Below, piece after piece: positions 1 to 11,949 of a stretch of 64,000 nucleotides of DNA. This DNA is from Albugo candida (Eukaryota; Oomycota; Peronosporomycetes; Albuginales). The position numbers and the translations under genes were made by a program. Numbering within the stretch: position 1 is the first letter of the stretch; each line of letters opens with the position of its first letter. The notes beneath the pieces were generated by a model. It did no database searches. It had not been told where the DNA came from and saw only the letters and a program-made list of their open reading frames with translations. The stretch lies in the NCBI GenBank assembly GCA_040437565.1, contig JBDOQK010000073.1:62001-126000 (forward strand), given 5' to 3'.

Positions 1-271
1 TCCTATCATGCTCAAATTCCCATGACATATGGTGAGGACACAGTCGTGTTTGTACATCGACAAAGCTTCAAAAACAAAAACAGATTGACGCACATTTTTA
101 AGTGAGGCGATATAACGAGCTCGACATTTTGGTCTCTGAGGATTGTGTTTTAAGCGAGCTTGCTAATAGTTGATCGACATGACATTTTCTGAATCGATCT
201 GAGCATCAGAATTGGCCATTTTATCTGTTTCAACAGAATCAATATGGTTATAAACTACTAGTGATTGCCTT

Positions 272-819
272 GGTACACAACATTGCGTTCGATACTACGC
301 GTTAGATGCATGCTGCATGGAGATCGTCTTGGTGGTCTGTTTCGAAGACATATGACGGGGACTGACGTCAAAAATTGATGCTCCATTTGTTTTTTAGCTT
401 GTATTTGATCACCTTATCGTAAAACGACCATCGTAGTGTGTAGTTATCACTTCTACAACAGCATTTTATGCGCACTTCGCATCAGGTGAGCTTGAATGTC
501 TGCTTATAGAGACTTGGGCCCAAATCTCCATCTGCAGGATCTGCTGTCTCTCATAACTGAGCCAAAGCGAGGACCTATAATGAAGACGGCGTGCAAGTGA
601 GTGTGTACAGCCCTTCGTCGTCACTTTTAAGATGGAATCTTGTACTTCATTGGCCGATTCTATCATCCTGAACAGTTTGCCATTAGAGTGGCGAGCATCT
701 TCATGTGTGCTTTGCCATACGCTTTCGTTGAAATTTCTAATGGATGTAATGTAAACTTAAAGAGCAAGAATCAAGCGCTCAAGTCGTTGAATTGTACGTT
801 GGAGATCGTAAACCCTCCG
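272..819 (-). repeat. Dispersed repeat A, left copy
   Basis: The reverse complement of this stretch aligns, by eye at roughly 85-90% identity, with 54594-55379 on the plus strand (that copy also contains a gap and an artificial overlap). On the minus strand an open frame covers 466-666 and extends further upstream without a stop. It reads in part FNESVWQSTHEDARHSNGK. The right copy has stops in the equivalent frame, so this may be a fragment of an older gene or mobile element. I do not recognise the family. No terminal repeats or target-site duplications were found by eye. Confidence 0.75.
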
Positions 820-1591
820 TTCTTCACAGATTCAGCCTTGAATCAGAGCCTTGCGGGTGAAATAATGGTCCGAATCCGTCAACATCAGGCTTGAACTCAA
901 GCAATAAGTGGTATTCCACCGCGAATTGGAATCCATTTTTGTCACTTCAAAAGGGGTCGATTGCTCGATATGATTATAAGATACCATAAGCATATCCATT
1001 TTGACCATGTCGGCACCGACGAACATGGTATTTAAGTGTGCTTTTTTGCTGTAGAGTCATCCAGATGTTCATAATTCAGGGCCTCCTCGAGAATCGATGC
1101 CTCGACGTTCCAATGCGGTCAAAAATATCAAGTAGGCGCTCTTTTGATAATTGGTATGGCCATATTACAGAGCAGGTGTATGTGCTCCTCGGCGCAGCAA
1201 CGGTTCACGAACGCTTAATTATTGACTTCCCTTTTCCGCGAATGCATGCACTTTGCATGTATGTCGATCAAACAAATCGATTGGTCGAGATTCGTTTGCA
1301 TGTACTGTGCTATTTTGTAAATGCCGATAAGAAGTTGCTCAACATGGAGAAGAAGTACTAGTAGCTCGACTATCGATGTAAAATGCTTCGATACTTCAGT
1401 TATATATGAAGTACGTATCACCTAAAATGACTCAAATCACAATAAACCAAGGCTAGTAGCGTATAACGTAAGATATATTACTAAAAGAGGGATACCTGTA
1501 AACATTACAGAATAGATAAGTACCGAAATAGCAAAATAACCTGCATTAATTACAATTAGGTACTGCAACTCGACCAAGAAGAGCTAAATAC
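820..1591. other. No gene recognised; dispersed short ORFs
   Basis: The longest frame here is 1038-1361 on the plus strand (107 aa). It repeats at 2124-2447 only because of the assembly overlap. It has no domain I recognise, and the start is not ATG-supported by context. I see no splice-consistent coding pattern. Confidence 0.4.
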
Positions 1592-1711
1592 ATGATGACG
1601 TAATTAAGGTCATCAAACATCCAGGACTTCGCAGTATCCATGATGACGTAATGAGGTCATCAAATCCAGCATCTTCGCATTGTACCTATAATGACGTAAT
1701 GAGTTCACGGA
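1592..1711. repeat. 48-bp imperfect tandem repeat (about 2.5 units)
   Basis: Units begin at 1592, 1640 and 1688, so the period is exactly 48 bp. Each carries the core TGACGTAAT followed by a GGTCATC-like or GTTCA block. An artificial copy lies at 2678-2797. The third unit continues into about 33 bp that also occur on the minus strand at 54558-54590, beside the ABC transporter remnant. The TGACGTAA core resembles an ATF/CREB-type site, but that reading is inference only. Confidence 0.65.
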
Positions 1712-1824
1712 CGAATGCGTCGAGTGCTTGCTTTCCAATTGCATGCGCTGTCCTGCTAGCTCTGCTGACTGTCGAGTTCTTTTTGCATCCGATCCAATTG
1801 CATTTGCAGTATGTGATTGTTGTA

Positions 1825-1924
1825 NNNNNNNNNNNNNNNNNNNNNNNNNNNNNNNNNNNNNNNNNNNNNNNNNNNNNNNNNNNNNNNNNNNNNNNNNNNN
1901 NNNNNNNNNNNNNNNNNNNNNNNN
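1825..1924. other. Assembly gap (100 N) flanked by a 986-bp overlap
   Basis: Positions 839-1824 recur identically at 1925-2910 (offset 1086). The first copy ends and the second starts exactly at the N run. This is an unmerged contig overlap; the true sequence probably runs 1824 directly into 2911. Confidence 0.95.
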
Positions 1925-2841
1925 TGAATCAGAGCCTTGCGGGTGAAATAATGGTCCGAATCCGTCAACATCAGGCTTGAACTCAAGCAATAAGTGGTAT
2001 TCCACCGCGAATTGGAATCCATTTTTGTCACTTCAAAAGGGGTCGATTGCTCGATATGATTATAAGATACCATAAGCATATCCATTTTGACCATGTCGGC
2101 ACCGACGAACATGGTATTTAAGTGTGCTTTTTTGCTGTAGAGTCATCCAGATGTTCATAATTCAGGGCCTCCTCGAGAATCGATGCCTCGACGTTCCAAT
2201 GCGGTCAAAAATATCAAGTAGGCGCTCTTTTGATAATTGGTATGGCCATATTACAGAGCAGGTGTATGTGCTCCTCGGCGCAGCAACGGTTCACGAACGC
2301 TTAATTATTGACTTCCCTTTTCCGCGAATGCATGCACTTTGCATGTATGTCGATCAAACAAATCGATTGGTCGAGATTCGTTTGCATGTACTGTGCTATT
2401 TTGTAAATGCCGATAAGAAGTTGCTCAACATGGAGAAGAAGTACTAGTAGCTCGACTATCGATGTAAAATGCTTCGATACTTCAGTTATATATGAAGTAC
2501 GTATCACCTAAAATGACTCAAATCACAATAAACCAAGGCTAGTAGCGTATAACGTAAGATATATTACTAAAAGAGGGATACCTGTAAACATTACAGAATA
2601 GATAAGTACCGAAATAGCAAAATAACCTGCATTAATTACAATTAGGTACTGCAACTCGACCAAGAAGAGCTAAATACATGATGACGTAATTAAGGTCATC
2701 AAACATCCAGGACTTCGCAGTATCCATGATGACGTAATGAGGTCATCAAATCCAGCATCTTCGCATTGTACCTATAATGACGTAATGAGTTCACGGACGA
2801 ATGCGTCGAGTGCTTGCTTTCCAATTGCATGCGCTGTCCTG

Positions 2842-3660
2842 CTAGCTCTGCTGACTGTCGAGTTCTTTTTGCATCCGATCCAATTGCATTTGCAGTATGT
2901 GATTGTTGTATTCGCTGTTCTTGAGCTTCAATTCAACCATGTATATACGCATCTTTGATGAAGAAATGAGATCATTTTCATAGTGCAGTTGATGCCCGTA
3001 GACTGTCTCTCCTTGAGCGCAATTGGTATATCCATCTTTTTCAAATTCCATTAAATACATCATTCTTTTATTAATATCCGTTTTGATACTTCCCAGCTAA
3101 TTGATCTTTTTTTTCTTAAACGCTATAAAAACTTCAGGAATTACACGTGACTCCACGACCACCTCTTTAAGCTACAAATTAGCTTGCTCTAGTTGCTTGA
3201 TATATGACCCAACGCGTTGGTGTTGCTTTCGGTACAGAAGCTCCGTCGGAATACGCTTTTTTTCCGCACGATCCCTTCGTTCATCCGTCAGTTCTGGATT
3301 CTTTAGATCCCTTCCTTCTTGAGCTCGATAAGTTGCCTTTGCTGCTGCTCTCTGAGAATTTCAAACTCCTCCAGCATCGCCTTGGATCTTGACAACTCTT
3401 CCTTGAGTATTGTGCGTCCTTCCACTATCTCCTTCAGCTTGTGACCATCCTCTTTGTCTGTCTTTTCAAAGCAAAATCGAGCTTGCGTTGACAAGTGGTA
3501 TTGCTTTTTACGGATAACTTCCAGCTGCTTTTTGAGTTCTTGAGCATCCGTTTTGATTATACCGATTTGTTGTCTAGCGCTTTCGAGTTGATTCGTCTTA
3601 GCCTCCAGGGATCGCGATAACGGAACATTCTCTTTCTTGAGTTGCGCCAACTCCCTCAGT
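2842..3660 (-). pseudogene. Coiled-coil protein gene, apparently broken
   Basis: On the minus strand, 3303-3650 encodes about 115 residues rich in Glu, Lys, Gln and Leu with heptad character (for example AQLKKENVPLSRSLEAK and ILKEELSRSKAMLEEFEIL). At the stop, a different frame continues with the same character (ELTDERRDRAEKKRIPTELL) for about 45 residues. A third piece at 2842-3063 ends LQMQLDRMQKELDSQQS. The frame change near 3300 and later in-frame stops suggest a decaying host gene. Unrecognised introns or sequence errors could also explain some breaks. Coiled-coil prediction is by eye, and no specific family is recognised. The 3' end runs into the 48-bp repeats. Confidence 0.5.
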
Positions 3661-3871
3661 CGTGGTTATATAAAGGAACGATACAGACACAAATTGACCG
3701 GACCACCTTAGTCTTTTAGCATGATTCTGTATGCTGATTGTATACATTGGGTTTGGAAAAAGGCCGCGCTTGCAACGAATTAGAGCCGAAATCGGAAAGC
3801 GGAACCAGCGGATGAGATGTAATCAATATATATATCTCATTTTGTGTGTCTATTGCAATTAGAAAATTGAT

Positions 3872-4168
3872 GCAAGGACACACAAAATGGGATGTACGCA
3901 CTAATTACATGCGATTCCCGCAATGGAATGGCTATTTTCTAGAATCGGCGGCAAGGTGTACCCTGAGATCCAAAAATAGCGGTAGCGTGGATATGGTGGA
4001 TATCGGTGATATGGCACTCATATCAGAGGTCGGTCCTAGATTGGTGCTGTATATTCAGGGGAAGATAACCTACATGTTATAGAAGCGATATGAAAGTTAA
4101 CAAACATGGTTACAAAGGTAGTGAGAAATATATGCATGATGTATATTGAGTGATGTAATCGTGGTCTA
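3872..4168 (+). repeat. Dispersed repeat B, left copy
   Basis: This stretch aligns with the reverse complement of 50285-50602. A well-conserved core around 3948-3990 reads AAGGTGTACC, then ATCCAAAAATAGCGGTAGCG. Flanking similarity covers about 300 bp in all. No coding potential or terminal structure was recognised. The element class is unknown. Confidence 0.7.
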
Positions 4169-4929
4169 AATAAAAACGGCCCTACTTCACGACACTAGTT
4201 GCGATATCACGTGCAGAGCTCGTCTTATATTCCGGAGGTGATGAAGCATGTATGACTTTTATTTCGTTTGGGTGAGCGGGATCATGAATTGATGCTGCTT
4301 CGTGCACATCAACAAATCTTTCACTTGATTTACGCTGCAATCATCAATGAGACCTCTGCGCCATGTAGGCTTCTCTTTGATCACACCATGATTATCGCTG
4401 AATGTAATTTCACTAAAATTGAGGTAGGATGTTCTCACCGTGATAATTGTCCGGATTACACTTTGCATCTGACGATGGGCTCGCTGCTTAGTAACAACAC
4501 CATCTCCACCTTCGGAAGTTCGATCAGGTCGCTTTGCATACGGCTTTTTGCTACTGAAAAACATCTAATCCTCACCTGTCAAAACGTTATATTCATCAAC
4601 GTGATTTCATATAATCCGCGACTGAGTGGCTTTCACAGTCAGCTGGTAGTAGCGGCATGAAAGTGAGATCCTCCGTTGCCTATCAGTTCCTGTGATGGAG
4701 ATGCTCATACGTTGGTCATCACAAACGGATTTCAAGAATGATCGCTCTGTGTCTGATAGACGATGTGAGTTTGATAGTGGTTATGGAATTTGCTCAAGAG
4801 TCCTCAATATGTCCACCTGCGTACTGCTTGAACTATCTGTTCCGCTTGAGGGAGTACTTCGACACATTCGAATACCTCTTGGGAATTTTGTAGCGTGTTC
4901 TCCTTGTGCTATTTTCCTCTATGCTAGAA
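4169..4929. other. No gene recognised; overlapping opposite ORFs
   Basis: A 130-aa frame runs 4268-4660 (plus) and a 101-aa frame runs 4259-4564 (minus). Neither shows a domain that I recognise, and at most one could be real. I cannot choose between them from sequence alone. Confidence 0.3.
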
Positions 4930-5400
4930 ATGAAAGGTGCGCATAATAAGACATTTTTGCTCCCAAAGATATGAGAAGTTTTCATTCTTCGAATCTCTAT
5001 CCACCTTTGAGGTTTTTCTCTGTGGTTTGTGACTGCGCTTTACTTCGTTCTTGAATTTGCGCCACTCACGATCATGTTGCTTTGCTGACTCAATTCTATG
5101 TAATATAGCGATCGGATCAAATGGATGCACCGAAGCATCAATTCATTTGAATGTGTCTTACTAGAATTAGACTAACTGACTTCTCAAGGTGCCTAGGCTA
5201 TCTAAATATCAAGTATACATATAAAAAACGTTTCATGAAAATACCTGTGAGAGATGATAATATGTCGGCTCGTTGATATTCCTTCAGTTGAGTAGCCTCA
5301 GCCACCTTAATACGAGACTGTGCCCAGCTTGTAAATGCTGAAAAGCTGTGAAGCTGTGAAAATGGTCCAAAAGTTACGTATTTTTCAAATGGATGTGCGC
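4930..5400 (-). other. Possible exon fragments, minus strand
   Basis: Two stretches look protein-like on the minus strand. One, upstream near 5265-5400, includes SFSAFTSWAQSRIKVAEATQ and ends at a GT donor-like site (G/GTATTTTC). The other, 4924-5130, includes FDPIAILHRIESAKQHDREW and is strongly basic. They cannot be joined in phase: an in-frame stop precedes the second piece and there is no AG acceptor between. They may be remains of a gene, or coincidence. Confidence 0.22.
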
Positions 5401-6066
5401 CACACTAGGCTGAACATAGCCATCCAACTAGAACTAGGATCTGAGTTGCACTTGCATTTCCACTTGCCTGTGTCGTACCCGCAGCAATGATCTTCTGAAA
5501 AATGCACCAAATGATCCTAGCGTTGCGAGTTAATAAAACACCTTGAAAAGCAGAATGCGTTCGTCTTGGTCGTCGAAGCATCAATTTGAGTGAAGGAGAG
5601 GTACAGTAATCGGCTGCTACAAAAAATAGACACAATCTTGCCGTGCTAGAGCGCTAGCGAAAACACATTTGCTCCAAAACACAACAACGAGTTTTTCAGA
5701 GAGAAAATTGTGATACCAATCGCCAAATTAACCTGTTTTCATTCTATCGCTATGATGTGCAGCTCCGCAGTTTTACTTTGGTATTCCATGAGTGATAAAT
5801 GGACAAATAAGCCCCACTTCCAAAAATGGTTCCATCCATGTGAAAACCACAAAGTTGCGGAATGGTATGCAAGCATATAAATGCTGGGCAAGTGGGCGCA
5901 CATTAGGCAGAATCAAAGTGTGCACCACTTACAGAGCTGAGCACACTTATCATTATTGAAAGCGAATCAAGTTCGATTTTGTTAATTCTTTTAGTGCCGT
6001 TTTTCTATTTGGACAGGGTCTAACGCAGCAGAATTTTGGTGGTGATGCTCTGAACGAGTTTTACTC

Positions 6067-6166
6067 NNNNNNNNNNNNNNNNNNNNNNNNNNNNNNNNNN
6101 NNNNNNNNNNNNNNNNNNNNNNNNNNNNNNNNNNNNNNNNNNNNNNNNNNNNNNNNNNNNNNNNNN
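6067..6166. other. Assembly gap (100 N) flanked by a 326-bp overlap
   Basis: Positions 5741-6066 recur identically at 6167-6492 (offset 426), abutting the N run on both sides. This is an unmerged contig overlap. No gene is recognised within it. Confidence 0.95.
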
Positions 6167-6492
6167 ATTCTATCGCTATGATGTGCAGCTCCGCAGTTTT
6201 ACTTTGGTATTCCATGAGTGATAAATGGACAAATAAGCCCCACTTCCAAAAATGGTTCCATCCATGTGAAAACCACAAAGTTGCGGAATGGTATGCAAGC
6301 ATATAAATGCTGGGCAAGTGGGCGCACATTAGGCAGAATCAAAGTGTGCACCACTTACAGAGCTGAGCACACTTATCATTATTGAAAGCGAATCAAGTTC
6401 GATTTTGTTAATTCTTTTAGTGCCGTTTTTCTATTTGGACAGGGTCTAACGCAGCAGAATTTTGGTGGTGATGCTCTGAACGAGTTTTACTC

Positions 6493-7850
6493 GCAATTTT
6501 GTTACTGAAAAATTGTGTATATGGTAGATTCCAAAATATATGTTGATTCTAGAGGCAACCCCGGTATATCCACGACGTGACACCAAGACGTGCTAATCTC
6601 CCCTACCCGACATCATTCCGCTGATAACCAAATTGCTACTTGTGCGGCGAACTTGACGACAAACTGACATGTTTGATTGATCACTGTGCAAATGTCACAT
6701 ATAAGGTGGTCAAGCGTGTTGGAAGACTCTCTGAGTTGGGCGGTGACTGCCAACGACTATGACTTCGTCTAGACCGACGTGTGATCTTCGCGCTTTTGAA
6801 GGTGAAAAGAAATTGGCTAGGATAAACGTCATTTTTGGGCTCAACTGTTTTTATTTCCGTTCGGTCACGCTGGTGGGGTGATACGCTGAAAACCCCAGCT
6901 TGTCTATCACAGCAAAAGGGATCAAAACCCGTCAAATTTCCGAATAACGAAATCACTTTGATTCGCTGAAGCCGCCTATGTTTGCACTATTTGCATTGCA
7001 CGCAATACACAAAGATATAAAAGTCAGATTTGAAGGCCAGAAATGGTCGAGACGTCATCCTCTAACCCCGGTGCGTGATGAAGTAGTCTAGCTTGAAACT
7101 ATATGCTTTGAGCATACCACAGAAGCACTCATTTTTTTCTATTGAGGTCCGGTGAAACGTTGAGATGGCTGGCATTCACGTCAGTGGCATGGAGGGTGAA
7201 AATGTACACTTCAAATACGTGCTGAGCTGGGAGCTTATATCGACGGGTGGCTGAAAGGTGTGATAGACAAAAGTGTTGATACTTCAAATATTTGGTGCAG
7301 TGGATTCTTCAGCGGAAATGGCTTGGATATAATCGCGTGTTGGTCCCGCTGTGGTGAAGCTCATTTGTATATATCGCAACGGAGGATGGACGCTTGCAAA
7401 CAACTTATTGAATTGGACGATTATAACACCATGCGAAAGCCCTGATATGACCTATACGTGCGTATTGAATCAAGCAACAAGATGCTTGCGATCACAAAGT
7501 AAAGTAGCAGACACAGTCCATGTCACAGGCTTGGATAACTCGTTTTTCAGACGCTTTTGCATAGCCGGAAGTACTTTACGGTTGTATAGTCAGAAACTTC
7601 AATGCGGTATAAAGTTTGTCGAAATGTCTACTGGAATTTGCGGTAGTCGATGGACTAGGTTTTAAGGAGCAATAAAAGTATCTGTGATGCTGATGTTCCC
7701 AGTGGAAAAATAAGTATCGATCCGAAGCACTCATTGAAGTCGCCCTCAATGTTCAATGACCAAACTCTATTACTAAAATTGCCGGGTATCCTTGCCTTTT
7801 GATTCGGTCAGGAGCATAGCGACAATGTGTGTTTTCTCCTCCCTTCCATG
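6493..7850. other. No gene recognised
   Basis: Only short, mutually overlapping frames are present, for example 6681-6956 (minus) and 7351-7665 (plus). None has a recognisable domain or convincing splice structure. Confidence 0.4.
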
Positions 7851-7863
7851 TCTGAGTGATCTG

Positions 7864-8570
7864 TTACATTATCGCCACCACTTTGAGATAGCCCGAAAAA
7901 TATGCTACTCTAGACCAGCGTTTAGAATTTGCTATAAACGTACTGAAAGTTCTTGTGGAAAGTTTAGCTAGCTGGAATGCGCAAGCGTATCGAGCATGCG
8001 TCTTACCCTCTACTGTAGCAAGCTTAAGCGCCTTGTATTCCTCGTAGGGTGAAGAAATCACCTGCGTCCACGTCCGTTGCCACGAAGGAATTCCGTAAGC
8101 ACATGGAGACATGCTGGTAAGATCAATTGTATCTGTAGTGCAGTTGATGGACGGTACTCGGTAGCTGTCCCAGGTAGTAGCAGCATAGTATGGCCGATAC
8201 CCTACGGGTTGAAAGAAATATAGCATCATATTACGTTTGGTTGACGTGTGTCTCAAGGTATACTGAGCTATTGTACCGAACTAGTCATCTGTTTCAACCA
8301 CTTTATGGCGTGCGCTCTCGATCAAATCAATACTGCGCATCTTATTAGTATCAATATAAAAGTCGACACAGTTTATGTGTATAAAGTAAACCCACGCGAG
8401 ACATTACATATTTGCTTGACAAGCTTACCCTCTTAGCCAGGGGATTGATTTTTCAGTCACCTGTTTGCTATCAGATTGATTTTGTTGACTCGGTGCGGCT
8501 ATTTGTACTGATCGGACGCGTATGATTTCCCTTCAGTGACTCTGCCACAACCCAAGGACCGGTCACTGCG
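7864..8570 (-). other. Possible spliced gene of unknown function
   Basis: On the minus strand, a frame at about 8015-8256 reads in part WDSYRVPSINCTTDTIDLTS and SYEEYKALKL-like sequence. It ends at a good donor (GAGG/GTAAGAC) about 55 bp before an AAG acceptor, which fits the intron size used throughout this window. A separate protein-like stretch near 8425-8530 also ends at GG/GTAAGC. I could not connect these pieces into one continuous model or identify a family. Confidence 0.25.
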
Positions 8571-8772
8571 AATATAGAAAGGTACCCATCTGAACGAAGC
8601 GTTGACCGTTCCAACAGCTTGAGGCTTTTAACAGATACGGATCTTGGCTAATGCTACACTTCAATTTTCGTGTTGATTCTGGAGCTGGCGACCCAGGCTG
8701 CACTTATAAAGGATCTACACAACAAGGAAACGTCTACATTTGGGATCACTGAAAACAATATCTTCAGTCCTC

Positions 8773-9662
8773 TTATTCTAGTGCATACATTTTGACCGGA
8801 AACAATTCTGCAGGAAATTCCATCTGCCGTTGCTCGAATAGAAGCCGTAGACCTGCTTGTTTGAATATACTTTTGTAATAAGCGTCGCATCGTGTCAAGC
8901 TCAAATCGCTTTTATCGAGTACAAATGGTTGCTCTTTGTCCAATATTACATTCTCCTTCACACAAATCCAGCCATGAGGTTTTAAGGCACTTTGACATCG
9001 TTGTAAAAAATTTACAAGATCTATATCCGTCAAGTAAAGCAGTACCCATTGAATCCATATTACATCGTATGAATTTTGAGTTGGCTGAAAGTCTTGTAAT
9101 GCAACACAAAATGAAGTGCCTATTCGCTCTGTTTCAGTTTCGCCAATATATCGTGGCACATGCTCAAGAAGTCGGACACTTTGCTCGACCAAATCTACTT
9201 TCTCAAAGTTTGGTAGTAATAGGTATTTAGTGACGCGACCAATTCCAGCACCGCAATCGACGGCAACTTTTGAACCACACTGAGGGCGTAAATTTTCTTT
9301 AACATATTTCAAAAACTGGGTTGAGTCGAAGATGTCAGCCTCTGAAACTTCCGCATAACCACCTAATACTCCATTCTCGTTCAATGAGCATGTGCTTTCA
9401 TCATCCCAAAATTGTTTCGCGCAAGAGTACCATGTATCCGATTTAGTACCGTCGGAAAGCATGTGCTTCCATAGGTCGATTATGCTCCTGATATATCAAG
9501 TATTTTCATTCAATGAAACTGGTAGGATATAAGGACTTACACGAATTCATCCGACCGATGGATACAGGCAATGTCGAGATCGTTCTGTATTTGTATGGCA
9601 ATTTTCTCCAACTTTTTCCATCCAGACGCAATTGTATCTTCCACTGGGACGTTTGGCGCCAT
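8773..9662 (-). CDS. Alpha-N-terminal protein methyltransferase (NTMT1/Tae1 type)
   Basis: Two exons, 9662-9541 and 9487-8773, with a 53-bp intron (GTAAGT...CAG), give 278 aa starting at an ATG. The family uses S-adenosylmethionine to methylate the exposed N-terminal alpha-amine of proteins, such as ribosomal proteins beginning X-Pro-Lys/Arg after Met removal. Seen here: WY near residue 60, GVLGGY just after it, the SAM-binding motif DCGAGIGRVTK near residue 118, the LLLPNFEKVDLVE strand and an IQWVLLYLTD segment. These follow the order seen in the NTMT1/Tae1 family. About 40-50 extra N-terminal residues exceed the roughly 225-residue human and yeast proteins. The gene is divergent from eIF3d, with 475 bp between the start codons. 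Family assignment is firm; the substrate is inferred. Confidence 0.88.
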
Positions 9663-10137
9663 GTGACTCTAAATTAGGCGCAGAGAACAAAGTATACTTT
9701 TTTCAATAAACTATGTGACTTCCAGAAATATGTATAATGGCAGATGGACAGATAAATTTTTAGTACTGCGGAATTTACTTGCATCTGATCATAATTTTCT
9801 ATAAAATGACAATAAGCTAGCGTTCTTTACGCTACTTGATCGAACACTTTGCATGATTCTAAGCGGTCTACTTACAAGTGGGAAGTAACCGAGGCTTATC
9901 TTTGCAGGATACTAATACTTTTTAAATTCATTTTGTGATGGGTTGCCACCACAGCATGCTTCAATTAAACTTTCCGGGAACATTTTTTTCTTCACCGATA
10001 AGTGCTGAGATTCCGATTCCATCATTTGGTGTCACGTGTATTTCGTGAAATAACGTAAGTACACAAAAGAAAACCAATATTAGATAATATAGACAGTGAG
10101 CTTTCTCAGCCAAACAAATTTTCGGGGCCCAATTGTG
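9663..10137. promoter_or_regulatory. Divergent intergenic region, methyltransferase / eIF3d
   Basis: These 475 bp separate two start codons on opposite strands and must hold both 5' leaders and core promoters. No specific motif could be assigned by eye. Confidence 0.4.
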
Positions 10138-11949
10138 ATGGGATCGTATGAAGTGCCACGCGTTGATGTAAATAAAACGGGATGGGGACCAACGCAACTT
10201 CCGGAACAATACATGGACATTCCTTATGCACCCTTCAATAGAAATGACAAACTTGGTAAAGTAGCGGACTTTGTATCAACGTACAACAATCGCTCGGGTC
10301 GATATGTCCGTGATCCAAGCGGTGTCAACGCAGATTTCCAATACAGGCACGACACCGTTGAAGATGCATCATTTCAACTTGTCGATACTGCCAAAACGAC
10401 TCGCCATCGGACTATTGATCGTATCCGACCGACTTGGAATCAGCAGCGATTTGGAGCGCGGTACTCTCAAAATCATCGTGGAAGAGGTGCACCTCCCGCT
10501 GAAGTTCGTGGGACGCATCAGACTGGCCAACTTCAAATGAAGGGGCAACAAAAACACAACAAGCGCTGGGATCGTTTCAATAATGCGCGAAGGGCATACA
10601 CGAGTCGTCGTAGAGACGATGTCAAAACTGATCGCCTCGCTACTGTAAGAATTCAAGCTGATTGGAGATTAGTGGATGAATTTGAACTGCAACAACTCAC
10701 GAAATTACAAGCCAATATTCCAACGGCTGAAGACATTCGGTTTTGTGGTAGCCTGCTAGAGTACGATACAAATTTTGATCGAATGACGAGCAAATCAAGC
10801 AAGCGCCTCAGCCGTTATGACGATCGTGAGTTTTTCTATGTCACAACCAATGCAGACCCTGTCATAGAAGAGTTGGCTATGGAGAAAGAAGCTACGGTAT
10901 TTGCAACCGATGCGATCCTCGCTCACTTGATGGCATGCACTCGATCTGTTCTTCCGTGGGACATCGTGGTGCATAAAGTGAATAATATGATCTTTTTCGA
11001 TAAACGCGACCAATCTACATTCGACTTTTTGACCGTTAATGAAAACGCAGCGGAACCACCGTCGTCAGACGACAGAGATTCGATTAATCACCCAGACCGA
11101 TTGTCTCTGGAAGCAACCATGATCAACCAAAATTTTTCTCAAAGTTTGATGAAGACAGATTCTTCATTTGTCAAAACTTTCGAGCACCCGAATCCGTTTG
11201 CTGACGAAGAAACAAAACCTGCAGCCATTGCTTACAGATACCGAAAGCTCGATTTAGGCACCGAAACCCTTATTGTTCGTTGTGAGATCAATGGGGTTTC
11301 CAGGAAGAAAGGAAAAGAAGAGTACATCTCGACGTACGCACTCAACGAATGGGATCCTAAAGTGAGCGGAAATGTCGAATGGCGTACAAAGATCGATACT
11401 CAGGTGCGTCATAGTGTGGCAACGCATTTTCTGAGCTTGATGATGTTCCAAAACATATACGCTATTCTGAAAGCGGTGCAATTGCACGCTACTGAAGCGA
11501 TTTGATTTACCGCTGAAAGCTTGACCTTTTCTTACGATGTGATAGCTAACTATGATTTACCTTTTTGTCTTTAGCGTGGTGCAATTCTCGCAACCGAGTT
11601 GAAAAACAACTTTTGCAAACTATACAAATGGACCGCACAGGCTTTGCTGAGTGGTGTCGATGAGATGAAATTAGGATTTATCTCGCGGGTCAACTACAAG
11701 GATCCTTTAGCGCACGTGATATTAGGTATTCAATCGTATCGTCCTGATATATTTGCCACACAAATTGCACTGAGTCAGAACAACATGTGGGGAATCATCA
11801 AAATGCTCATCCAAGTTTTTTCAGAAGAGCCTGAAGGAAAGTATGTGATCATGAAAGACCCAAATCGGCCTGTTCTTAGGATTTATGCAGTCCCGTTTGA
11901 GACTTTTGAGGATGATCCAGATGATAACGACGAAGACAGTGATATGTAA
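10138..11949 (+). CDS. Translation initiation factor 3 subunit D (eIF3d)
   Basis: Two exons, 10138-11403 and 11575-11949, give 546 aa. eIF3d is the cap-binding-like subunit of eIF3 and helps recruit selected mRNAs. Family blocks seen: [19 protein letters not shown] then DKLGKVADF near the N-terminus, [12 protein letters not shown] near residue 80, a basic Arg/Lys-rich region, and a C-terminal stretch beginning [12 protein letters not shown]. That block follows directly after the intron and continues through [26 protein letters not shown] and an acidic tail. The upstream open frame begins at a GTG (10096), so the ATG at 10138 was chosen; it precedes the conserved GWGP block by about 12 residues. 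The intron (171 bp) is two to three times longer than any other in the window. Confidence 0.93.

Noticed and set aside
10096-10137. An N-terminal extension of eIF3d from 10096
   Set aside because: The extended frame starts at GTG. The ATG at 10138 fits the family's usual short N-terminus.
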